This document shows, piece after piece, positions 56,733 through 64,000 of a stretch of 64,000 bases of DNA. The DNA comes from DAIPKP01 sp964539095 (GTDB lineage: Bacteria > Synergistota > Synergistia > Synergistales > Aminiphilaceae): assembly GCA_964539095.1 (NCBI GenBank), contig CAZIFL010000008.1, positions 1 to 64,000 on the forward strand, read 5' to 3'. Every line of letters begins with the position of its first letter. Position 1 is the stretch's first letter. The notes below the pieces were generated by a model. That model saw only the letters and a program-made list of their open reading frames with translations. It searched no databases and was not told the origin of the DNA. The position numbers and the translations under genes are program-made.

Positions 56733-58454
56733 ATGAGAAAGTACCGTGTTCTGTTCGCTCTTGCTCTCTGTGTTTGTCTTGCGGGAGCCGCCTTTGCGGT
56801 GGAGGTCGACGACGTCTACGCCAAGCGGGGGATGGTCTCTTCGGCTCACGAGCTGGCATCCAAGGCAGGGGTGGAGATCCTCCAGAAGGGGGGCAACGCC
56901 ATTGATGCGGCGGTAGCCACCGCTCTGGCGCTGAACGTGGTGGAGCCCAACGCTTCGGGGCTCGGCGGCGGGGGCTTCATGGTGATTCGCTTCGCCCGTA
57001 CCGGTGAAGTGGTGGAGCTGGACTATCGCGAAGTAGCCCCCGGTTCTGCCACCAAGGATATGTACGCTTCCGAAGAGGCCAAGGCCGCAGGAGCTTCCAA
57101 GCTGGGAGGCACCTCCGTAGGCGTTCCCGGTCAGGTTATGGGAATGTGGACCGCCCTGCAGAAGTACGGCACCATGAGCTGGATGGAAGTCGCCGCTCCG
57201 GCGATCCGTCTTGCGGAAGAGGGGTTCGAGCTGGCGGAGATGCAGAACGGCATCATCACCGATAATCTCGATAAGCTTCTGGCCTACAACTCCCCCACCC
57301 AGATCGCCTTCCTTGATGCGGACGGTCTTCCGATTGAAGCGGGAACCGTGCTGCAGCAGCCCGGCATTGCCGAAGCCTTCCGGCTCATTGGCGAACAGGG
57401 CCCCAAGGCCTTCTACAAAGGCCCCATCGGCAAAGCCCTGGTGGAAGCGGTCAACCGCACCGGCGGCAACATGAGCATGAAAGATCTGGAAAACTACACC
57501 ATGGAGATCCGGGAGCCCGTTTCGGGAACCTATCGAGACTACCAGATCTTCTCCACACCTCCCGCCTCCAGCGGCGGCACCCATATCGTGCAGCTTCTGA
57601 ATATCATGGAGTACGTCCCCGTGAATACCTGGGTACATAACGGCCCGGAGCATCTCCACTACCTCGGCGAGGCCATGAAGCTCGTCTTTGCGGATCGGCA
57701 GAAGTACATGGCAGACACCGCCTTCGTGGATCTCCCCCTTCAGGGGCTCACCGACAAGGACTACGCCCTCCGGCTCTTCCGGAAGATTCAGCCCTACAAC
57801 GTAATGACCGAAGTATGGCCCGACGATCCCTGGATGTACCAGCCCCGGGAGCAGAAGACCAGCTATCTCGGTGGCACCGATGATATGCATCTCTCCACCA
57901 GCCACTTCTCCGTGGTGGATGCCCAGGGGAATATCGTAGCCTCCACCAACACGGTGAACTACTTCTTCGGCTCCGGCGTGGTGGTTCCCGAGTACGGCAT
58001 CGTGCTGAACAACGAGATGGATGACTTCTCCTCCGATCCTTCCAGCGTAAATGCCCCCGAGCCTGGGAAGCGCCCTCTCTCCTCCATGAGCCCCAGCATC
58101 GTGCTCGATCCCGAAGGCAAGCCCTTCATGACCATCGGCGCTGCTGGAGCCTGGAGAATCATCACCGCTGTCACCCAGATCATCATGAACGTGGTGGATT
58201 TCGGCATGACCATGGATGAAGCCATCGAGCAGCCCCGAATCTTCACCTATGCTATGAACGGCAAGGCTGGCCCCTTCCTCATCGAGGATACCATGTCCGA
58301 AGAGACCGTAGAGTTCCTAACCATGCGGGGCCACAACGTGGAAGTCCGCCCCCGGGGAGGCTACTTTGGCACCGCTCAGGGGATCCTCCTGAAGGGAAAC
58401 CAGATGAATGGCGGCGCAGACAGCCGGCGTCTGGGAGTTCCTGTAGGGTATTAA
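56733..58454 (+). CDS. ggt: Gamma-glutamyltranspeptidase
   Basis: A 573-residue exported enzyme with a signal peptide (MRKYRVLFALALCVCLAGAA, cleaved near AFA). It hydrolyses or transfers the gamma-glutamyl group of glutathione and gamma-glutamyl peptides. The proenzyme cleaves itself before the catalytic Thr389 in STSHFSVVD, giving large and small subunits. Other family blocks: GGNAIDAAVATALALNVVEP, SGLGGGGFMVIR and, in the small subunit, KRPLSSMSPSIV and GAAGAWRIITAV. The upstream frame is open for 42 more codons, but AAGGAGG and the signal peptide fix the start at 56733. It probably feeds glutamate or cysteinylglycine to the neighbouring transporter. Confidence 0.94.
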   Translation: MRKYRVLFALALCVCLAGAAFAVEVDDVYAKRGMVSSAHELASKAGVEILQKGGNAIDAAVATALALNVVEPNASGLGGGGFMVIRFARTGEVVELDYREVAPGSATKDMYASEEAKAAGASKLGGTSVGVPGQVMGMWTALQKYGTMSWMEVAAPAIRLAEEGFELAEMQNGIITDNLDKLLAYNSPTQIAFLDADGLPIEAGTVLQQPGIAEAFRLIGEQGPKAFYKGPIGKALVEAVNRTGGNMSMKDLENYTMEIREPVSGTYRDYQIFSTPPASSGGTHIVQLLNIMEYVPVNTWVHNGPEHLHYLGEAMKLVFADRQKYMADTAFVDLPLQGLTDKDYALRLFRKIQPYNVMTEVWPDDPWMYQPREQKTSYLGGTDDMHLSTSHFSVVDAQGNIVASTNTVNYFFGSGVVVPEYGIVLNNEMDDFSSDPSSVNAPEPGKRPLSSMSPSIVLDPEGKPFMTIGAAGAWRIITAVTQIIMNVVDFGMTMDEAIEQPRIFTYAMNGKAGPFLIEDTMSEETVEFLTMRGHNVEVRPRGGYFGTAQGILLKGNQMNGGADSRRLGVPVGY

Positions 58455-58538
58455 TACCTCTTTCGGTTTTTTCCGGCTCCAGAACGTTACAACATCTCTA
58501 CAAACTACAGCGAAACTAAAGCGACAGAAGCTGCACAG

Positions 58539-58565
58539 ACCGCCCCTTTCAGGGGCGGTTTTTTT
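58539..58565 (+). terminator. Terminator of ggt
   Basis: ACCGCCCCT and AGGGGCGGT form a perfect 9-bp stem with a 3-base loop, followed by at least six T. Confidence 0.9.
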
Positions 58566-58668
58566 CGTCTCTGCGAAAAAAACCTTTTCCCCTTTCTCCT
58601 GCTGAAAGCATGCTAGAATAACCGTATCTTCAAAATATTTGCATTCCTGATGATGGGAGGGACAATGC

Positions 58669-61188
58669 ATGATACACCGCATCGCCTATACATCCCCGCA
58701 GAGCACTCGCACACCGCCCCGCTACTTCCGGACAGCAGATGCTCTCCGTCTTGTGGTCATACTCTTTCTGGGGGCTACCTTTCTCGGGAGCCTCGGGGCC
58801 CTCCCCTCGGAGAGCCTTGCGTTGGATTCCATTCTTCAGGTTCAGGGAGACAATCACTACCCCCCCTACGAATATCTGGAAGACGGCATCCCCAAAGGCT
58901 TTAACGTGGACATTATGCAGGCCCTGGCGAAGGAGCTGAACCTTTCCATAGAGATCCGGCTGGACGACTGGGACACGGTACGCCAACGGCTGGAGATGGG
59001 TGAGATCGATCTCCTCATGGGGATGTTCTTCTCCGAGGAGCGGGCGAAACTGGTCGATTTCAGCACCCCCCACATCATGGTGACCAACGCCATCTTCGCA
59101 CGAAAAGACTCCCCCATTGACACCCTGGAGGATCTTTACGGCAAGGAGATCCTGGTGCAGAAGGGGGATATCATGCACGACTACGTGTTGCAGGAACGTC
59201 TTTCCTCTCGCATTGTTCCCGTAGAGAACCCCATTCTCGCTCTTCGCAAGCTTGCCGCAGGGGAGCATGACGTGGCTCTTCTCGCCCGCCTCCAGGGGCT
59301 GCAGATTATTCGCGACGAGAAGCTCCTTAATCTGCGGGATATCCCCATCGATGTACAGCCTCGAAAATACTGCATAGCCCTCCCCAAGGGACGAGAGGAG
59401 CTGCTGGGAAAGATCGACGACGGCTTGCGGATTCTCAAGGAAAACGGCACCTACGATGTTATCTATGACAGATGGTTTGGGCTGTATACAAAATCTACCG
59501 TGACCTTTCACGATGTGCTGGGCTCTATCCTCTGGTTTCTAGCTCCTCTTCTTCTGCTCATCGGGGGGATTCTCCTCTGGAATCGAACTCTGCAGCGGCG
59601 GGTACAGCTTCGTACGGGGCAGCTCCGACAGGAACTCGCCTCCCGGCAGAAGGCGGAGGACTCTCTGCGCACCCTTCTGAATACCCTGCCGGATATCGTC
59701 TGTTTCCGGGATGGGGAGGGGCGATGGATGGAGACAAACGAATACACCCTTCGGCTCTTCGGGCTGGAGCATGTGGACTATCGGGGCAAGACGGGGCCGG
59801 AACTTATGGCCTACAGCCCCGCACACTTTCGCACCTTTTTTACCTGCTCCGAAACAGACGAAACAACCTGGAAAAAAGGCGCCCTCCACCGCGAAGATCA
59901 ACACATCAATCTTCCAGAGGAAGCGACAGCGGTCTTCGATGTTATCAAGACCCCGGTCTTTTCCGAGGAGGGAGACCGAAAGTATCTTGTGGTGGTAGGG
60001 CGGGATATTACGGAGCGGAAAAACATGGAAATTACCCTTCGGGAGAAGGAGGAGCACTACCGTGCCCTCATAGAGAATGTCCCGGGAGTAGTCTTTCTCT
60101 GTGATGTCAACCGCCCCTGGAGGATGTTCTACATCAGCGAAGAGGTGCTCTCCCTGACAGGGTACCCTCAGGAAGATTTCCTGGGGGATCTCACATGGGG
60201 AGATATTGTGCACCCTGAGGATCTTTCCCTGGTAGAGGAGACGATAAACCGCGGAGTTCTTCAGAAGAAAAGCTACCATGCGGAGTACCGTATCCGCTCC
60301 AGAGATGGCACCATCCGACACATCTTTGAGAAAGCCCGGGGGATCTACACCGAAGAGGAGACCCCTCTTTACATTGAGGGAGTTATCCTCGACATCACCC
60401 ACCGAAAGGCCGAAGAAGAGCGGGTGCAGCAACTTAACAGGGAGCTGGAGGAACGGGTACGGGAACGAACAATGCAGCTCGAACATGTTCACCGGGAGAT
60501 GGAAGCCCTTTTTCACGCCATATCCCGGGATCTTCGCCCTCCCTTGCAAACGGTAAAGGGGTTCAGCCAGGCCCTGGAGGAAGACTATGCCCGCCTTCTG
60601 AATGATCCGGGGAGGAAGGTGCTTTCAAAAGTACGCCAGGGAGCCCTTGATCTGGATAGCCGGATACAGGATCTTCTGCGATTCTTCCGGATCATCCGGC
60701 GCCCCGTGGAGGTACAGAAGCTCGACATCACCACCATGGCTGTACACATCATGGAAGATCTGCGGCGGGAAACACCGGACCGCCTGGCAGATGTCTCCAT
60801 AGCTCCGGGGATGACCTCCTGGGGGGATCCCGAGCTTATCCGAACGGCTCTGGAACATCTTCTGCACAATGCCTGGAAGTTCACCAGCCGTCGGGAGCGA
60901 GCCATTCTTACCCTGGGATGCGCCAAACAGGGGGCTCAGAAGGTCTATTTTCTGGGAGATAACGGCGAAGGGTTTGATATGGCCCAGGAGGAGAGGCTTT
61001 TCGGCATCTTCGAAAAACTTCACGGGGAGGCCTTTCCCGGAAACGGCATGGGACTCGCCATAACCGAGCGCATCATCCAGCGTCACGGCGGGCGCATATG
61101 GGTAGAGGCAGCTCCCGGCAAGGGAGCCACGTTCTTCTTTACCCTTCCGGAGCGGGAAGAGCCTTCCTCCGAAGTTTTAGAAGAGTAG
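58669..61188 (+). CDS. Membrane sensor with periplasmic binding domain, two PAS domains and kinase-like core lacking the acceptor histidine
   Basis: An 839-residue BvgS-like sensor. A membrane segment near residues 28-45 is followed by a periplasmic amino-acid-type solute-binding domain (about 60-275; GDNHYPPYEYLEDGIPKGFN). A second membrane helix (about 285-305) follows, then two PAS domains (about 325-450 and 460-595) and a HisKA/HATPase core. The ATPase boxes are intact: LLHNAWKF, DNGEGFD and GNGMGLAI. The H-box, usually SHDLRxPL, reads SRDLRPPL, so the phospho-acceptor is Arg620. His616 lies four residues earlier and is unlikely to substitute. It may bind an amino acid and act as a phosphatase or regulate another kinase. 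GGGAGGG precedes the start. No response regulator is adjacent. Confidence 0.9.
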   Translation: MIHRIAYTSPQSTRTPPRYFRTADALRLVVILFLGATFLGSLGALPSESLALDSILQVQGDNHYPPYEYLEDGIPKGFNVDIMQALAKELNLSIEIRLDDWDTVRQRLEMGEIDLLMGMFFSEERAKLVDFSTPHIMVTNAIFARKDSPIDTLEDLYGKEILVQKGDIMHDYVLQERLSSRIVPVENPILALRKLAAGEHDVALLARLQGLQIIRDEKLLNLRDIPIDVQPRKYCIALPKGREELLGKIDDGLRILKENGTYDVIYDRWFGLYTKSTVTFHDVLGSILWFLAPLLLLIGGILLWNRTLQRRVQLRTGQLRQELASRQKAEDSLRTLLNTLPDIVCFRDGEGRWMETNEYTLRLFGLEHVDYRGKTGPELMAYSPAHFRTFFTCSETDETTWKKGALHREDQHINLPEEATAVFDVIKTPVFSEEGDRKYLVVVGRDITERKNMEITLREKEEHYRALIENVPGVVFLCDVNRPWRMFYISEEVLSLTGYPQEDFLGDLTWGDIVHPEDLSLVEETINRGVLQKKSYHAEYRIRSRDGTIRHIFEKARGIYTEEETPLYIEGVILDITHRKAEEERVQQLNRELEERVRERTMQLEHVHREMEALFHAISRDLRPPLQTVKGFSQALEEDYARLLNDPGRKVLSKVRQGALDLDSRIQDLLRFFRIIRRPVEVQKLDITTMAVHIMEDLRRETPDRLADVSIAPGMTSWGDPELIRTALEHLLHNAWKFTSRRERAILTLGCAKQGAQKVYFLGDNGEGFDMAQEERLFGIFEKLHGEAFPGNGMGLAITERIIQRHGGRIWVEAAPGKGATFFFTLPEREEPSSEVLEE

Positions 61189-61214
61189 CCCTAAGAGAGC
61201 CGAAGAGAACAACG

Positions 61215-61254
61215 ACAATCCGGCTTCCCCTCACAGGAGAGGAAGCCGGATTGT
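61215..61254. terminator. Bidirectional terminator between convergent genes
   Basis: ACAATCCGGCTTCC and GGAAGCCGGATTGT form a perfect 14-bp stem with a 12-base loop, between the sensor gene and the BMP receptor gene. Confidence 0.8.
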
Positions 61255-61325
61255 TATGTGTACCTGGTATACTTTCGATCAGCTCTTCTACTGCTTTGTG
61301 CCTCCGCTGCTTCAGGCTGCCTTTG

Positions 61326-62396
61326 CTACTTGATCAGATCTCCCCGCTCCGCCGAGACGGTGATCTCCCCCGTCTGAAGCTTGGCAAAGATTTCGTCGGC
61401 GATCTGCTGCACATCCTCCCGAAGATTGGGGTTCTTTTCGGGGATTCCCACACCTTCGTTGGTGGCGTTGAAGACGAGGGTCTGTCCCCCCGGGAAGGCT
61501 CCTTCCTGCTCCGCCTTGATCATATCGAAGGCAGCGTGGTCGATCCGCTTCACCGCCGAGGTAAGGATAATGGATTTCTCTCCCTGGTAGATGCCGTCGG
61601 CGTACTGATCCACATCAACCCCAACTACCCAGACCTCTTTCCCCGCTGCAGCCCGGGTCTTGGCCTCGTTGATGACCCCTACGCCCACGCCTCCCGCAGC
61701 GGCAAAGACAGCCTTTACACCCCGGTCATACATGGAAGCGGTAATCTGCTGCCCCGCCGCTACGTCGCTGAAGGTTCCCTGATAGAGCACGTTCTCGGGG
61801 CTCATCACGATCTCGGTACCGTAGTTCTCGTTCGCAAAGGCGACCCCCTGCTGGAATCCCCAGTTGAACTTCTGCACCGGAGGAATCTCCATCCCCCCCA
61901 CGAAGCCCACGGAACCTTCCTTAAGCTGTAGCGCTGTGGCAAGCCCCGCCATGAAGCCCGCCTCATGCTCCGCAAAGAAGATGGCCACGGTGTTCTCGTT
62001 TACCTCCGGGGTATAGTCTCCCTTATGGGGAGCCCCATCGAGAATAACGAACTTGCCCTTGGTGTATCTGTTCTGGGCCTTGAAGATGGTGGTTTCGAAC
62101 TTAAAGCCCGGGGTGATGATAAAGCGGTACCCCGCATCATAGAGGTTACCGATCTCCTTGAGATAGTCCGCCTCGGTGGTGCCGCCGGGCTTGAGATACT
62201 TGATCTGCACCCCCAGCTCCTTCTCCGCCTGAAGCACCCCTTCCCAGGTTCCCTGGTTGAAGGATTTGTCATCGATGGTACCCGCATCGGTGACCATCCC
62301 CACCTTGAGTGCCCCCCAGGCCATACCGCCGAAGCTGAGAGTTGCCAGAGCCACCACACAGAGAATCCCCGCCATACGCTTTCCGAACCGCTTCAT
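61326..62396 (-). CDS. BMP-family ABC transporter receptor (nucleoside-type)
   Basis: A 356-residue periplasmic or lipid-anchored receptor of the basic membrane protein family, which delivers purine or other nucleosides to an ABC importer. A signal peptide (about 1-27) precedes LKVGMVTDAGTIDDKSFNQG, the family-typical mature N-terminus. Also seen are FFAEHEAGFMAGLATAL and VGFVGGMEIPPVQKF. There is no lipobox cysteine at the usual spot (the peptide ends GGMAWGA). The ATG at 62396 has GGAGG upstream; an in-frame start 36 bases earlier is weaker. It is the third gene of a deoC-pyrimidine phosphorylase-BMP run, matching nucleoside uptake and breakdown. Permease and ATPase genes are not in the window. 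Confidence 0.9.
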   Translation of the reverse strand: MKRFGKRMAGILCVVALATLSFGGMAWGALKVGMVTDAGTIDDKSFNQGTWEGVLQAEKELGVQIKYLKPGGTTEADYLKEIGNLYDAGYRFIITPGFKFETTIFKAQNRYTKGKFVILDGAPHKGDYTPEVNENTVAIFFAEHEAGFMAGLATALQLKEGSVGFVGGMEIPPVQKFNWGFQQGVAFANENYGTEIVMSPENVLYQGTFSDVAAGQQITASMYDRGVKAVFAAAGGVGVGVINEAKTRAAAGKEVWVVGVDVDQYADGIYQGEKSIILTSAVKRIDHAAFDMIKAEQEGAFPGGQTLVFNATNEGVGIPEKNPNLREDVQQIADEIFAKLQTGEITVSAERGDLIK

Positions 62397-62467
62397 ACAC
62401 ATTCCTCCTTTTTTGTCTTCACAATACACCATACGTCTCCTACACCATACACCTACTCCTCGCTGCT

Positions 62468-63775
62468 CTATACCACTTCTTCCACCACCAGAGGAAGCAC
62501 CTCGGGAGGCTCCTCCCCCAGAGTGAGGGCATCCAGAAAGAGACGTACCGCCGCCTCTTCATTTTTTCTGTGGTTCACATGAAACTCCGCCAAGGGTTCT
62601 CCCTTCTCTACGAAATCCCCCAGGCGTTTGCACATCCAGAACCCTACGGCGGGATCCACCGCATCCTCTTTGCGTTCCCGCCCCGCTCCGAGCATCACCG
62701 AGGCGATGCCCAGAGATTCCGCATTCATCCCCACCAGATACCCCGAGGCTTCCGCCTTCACGGGAAGGATTTTGGCCGCCCGGGGAAGCAGGGAGAGATC
62801 CTCACAGACCCGGGGATTTCCTCCATGCAGGGTTATCATCTCCTGAAACTTCTCGAGGGCCGCACCGCTTTCGAGAGCCCGTAACACCGCCCCTTGGGCC
62901 TTTTCAAAATTCGGGAAAATCTCTCCCATCACCAGCATCTCCGAGGCAAGAAGAACGATGAGTTCCCGCAGCGCTCCGCTGGTACGTTCATTCCGTAGAA
63001 TCTCCAGAGCCTCCTGAATCTCCAGGGCGTTTCCCACGGCGTTGCCCAGAGGCTGGTTCATATCGGTGACGTAGGCTTTGGTGCTCTTTCCCGCATGTTT
63101 GCCGATATCCACCATAATCCGTGCCAGCTCTGCTGCCCCCTGGGAGGTGGACATGAAGGCCCCGGAGCCCCACTTTACATCCAGAAGAATGCAGTCACTT
63201 CCGGCGGCGAGTTTTTTACTCATAATGCTGGAGGCGAGGAGGGGCATGGTATCCATGGTGGCGGTAACGTCCCGAAGGGCGTAAAGCTTGCGGTCCGCGG
63301 GAGCCAGGGAGGCGGTCTGACCGATCACCGAGGCCCCGCAGCTATTCACGATACGGACAAAATCCTCCATGCTCTGATGCACGTTGTAGCCGGGAATGGA
63401 TTCGAGCTTATCCAGGGTGCCCCCGGTATGCCCCAATCCCCGGCCGGACATCTTGGCCACCTTGCCGCCGCAGGCCGCCACCAGAGGAGCCAGGGCGATG
63501 GTGGTGGTATCCGCCACACCTCCGGAGCTGTGTTTATCCACCTTGATTCCGGCGATGGAGCTGAGATCCACGGTCTCTCCCGAGGCCGCCATGGCGAGGG
63601 TGAGATCCCCGGTCTCCCGGTTCGTCATGCCGTTGAACCAGATCGCCATGCAGAAGGCCGCCGCCTGGTCATCCCCTACCTTTCCCGAGGTATAACCGGA
63701 GACGAAAAAGGCGATCTCCTCCTGGGAAAGCTCCTCCCCTAGCTGTTTCTTACGAATAATATCGGGCATACGCAT
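62468..63775 (-). CDS. Pyrimidine-nucleoside / thymidine phosphorylase
   Basis: A 435-residue cytoplasmic enzyme that splits thymidine, deoxyuridine or uridine with phosphate into base and (deoxy)ribose 1-phosphate. The family signature SGRGLGHTGGTLDKLESIPG is intact. The N-terminal helical domain (MRMPDIIRKKQLGEELSQEE) and C-terminal segment (VGMNAESLGIASVMLGAGRE) are typical. Length suits both DeoA (440) and Pdp (433), so I leave the symbol open. GGAG lies eight bases before the ATG. deoC is directly upstream (17 bases) and the BMP receptor 71 bases downstream. Confidence 0.93.
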   Translation of the reverse strand: MRMPDIIRKKQLGEELSQEEIAFFVSGYTSGKVGDDQAAAFCMAIWFNGMTNRETGDLTLAMAASGETVDLSSIAGIKVDKHSSGGVADTTTIALAPLVAACGGKVAKMSGRGLGHTGGTLDKLESIPGYNVHQSMEDFVRIVNSCGASVIGQTASLAPADRKLYALRDVTATMDTMPLLASSIMSKKLAAGSDCILLDVKWGSGAFMSTSQGAAELARIMVDIGKHAGKSTKAYVTDMNQPLGNAVGNALEIQEALEILRNERTSGALRELIVLLASEMLVMGEIFPNFEKAQGAVLRALESGAALEKFQEMITLHGGNPRVCEDLSLLPRAAKILPVKAEASGYLVGMNAESLGIASVMLGAGRERKEDAVDPAVGFWMCKRLGDFVEKGEPLAEFHVNHRKNEEAAVRLFLDALTLGEEPPEVLPLVVEEVV

Positions 63776-63792
63776 GGGCTTTTCTCCTTCCC

Positions 63793-64000
63793 TTAGTAGC
63801 CGGATTCTCCCGCATCTCCCCCCAGGATGGCCACCCCGGAGCTTGCGCCGATTCGAGAGGCCCCCGCCTCAATCATGGCAAGGGCATCTTTGCGGGAGCG
63901 CACCCCCCCCGAGGCCTTTACCCCCATGGCAGATCCCACGGTACGCCGCATGAGGGCCACGTCTTCTACGGTGGCTCCTCCCTTAGAGAAGCCGGTAGAT
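63793..64000 (-). CDS. deoC: Deoxyribose-phosphate aldolase, C-terminal part (cut by window edge)
   Basis: The last 68 residues of DeoC, which splits 2-deoxyribose 5-phosphate into acetaldehyde and glyceraldehyde 3-phosphate. The reading begins STGFSKGGATVEDVALMRRT and continues MGVKASGGVRSRKDA, then IGASSGVAI near the end. This covers the STGF motif just after the Schiff-base strand and the KASGGVR motif with the second catalytic lysine. The gene begins outside the window. It ends 17 bases before the phosphorylase start, so the two form one operon for deoxynucleoside breakdown. Confidence 0.93.
   Translation of the reverse strand, partial: STGFSKGGATVEDVALMRRTVGSAMGVKASGGVRSRKDALAMIEAGASRIGASSGVAILGGDAGESGY

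Overview
This window is chromosomal DNA of a diderm, probably anaerobic, amino-acid-fermenting bacterium. Two RND efflux systems, a TolC-type outer-membrane channel and several exported enzymes imply an outer membrane. TRAP transporters, a BMP-type nucleoside receptor with nucleoside phosphorylase and DeoC, lysine 6-aminotransferase, a threonine-to-glycine pathway (Tdh/Kbl), gamma-glutamyltranspeptidase, four EamA exporters and strong AGGAGG ribosome-binding sites together suggest a member of the Synergistota. That placement is inference; no rRNA or tRNA gene is visible. I support 50 intact genes, one gene cut by the right edge and two gene remnants.

Layout. 0.1-2.8 kb: an iron alcohol dehydrogenase overlapped by a c-di-GMP GGDEF/HD-GYP protein. 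3.1-7.5 kb: an ACT-PFL(DUF711)-proC operon, divergent from lysine 6-aminotransferase. 7.6-9.9 kb: a LytS/YesM-like kinase with a decayed ATP site and its YesN-like regulator. 10-12.4 kb: an RpiR regulator with an ornithine-cyclodeaminase-like enzyme, divergent from a small cupin. 12.6-15.8 kb: Kbl, Tdh and an EamA exporter. 16.4-22.6 kb: an AT-richer island with a complete TRAP transporter, two tandem sugar-acid dehydratase paralogues and a GntR/FCD regulator. 22.9-28.1 kb: TetR, adaptor and RND pump, without an outer-membrane partner. 28.4-31.6 kb: a zinc-ribbon protein, a chemoreceptor remnant, a hybrid histidine kinase and an Mrr endonuclease remnant. 31.9-34.5 kb: a secreted VIT/vWA protein. 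35.0-42.7 kb: a second efflux operon (TetR-RND-TolC-adaptor-MATE), nearly every junction overlapping. 42.8-46.6 kb: an NhaC antiporter, ArgH and a GntR regulator. 46.8-53.1 kb: three EamA exporters, a GNAT-histone-deacetylase fusion and two acetyltransferases. 53.3-58.5 kb: a putative periplasmic system: DUF6305-like secreted protein, TRAP-type permease, a 49-residue membrane protein, an exported M14 deacylase-like enzyme and gamma-glutamyltranspeptidase. 58.7-61.2 kb: a membrane receptor kinase that lacks the usual phospho-acceptor histidine. 61.3-64 kb: nucleoside salvage (BMP receptor, pyrimidine nucleoside phosphorylase, DeoC running off the edge).

The genes fit a lifestyle of taking up and fermenting amino acids, peptides, sugar acids and nucleosides, with heavy investment in export. 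The least-explained items are the 53.3-58.5 kb exported system, a repeat with 48 identical bases at 1 and 16172 that may be a structured RNA, two sensor kinases missing canonical catalytic residues, and an RND pump without the usual TM4 aspartates.
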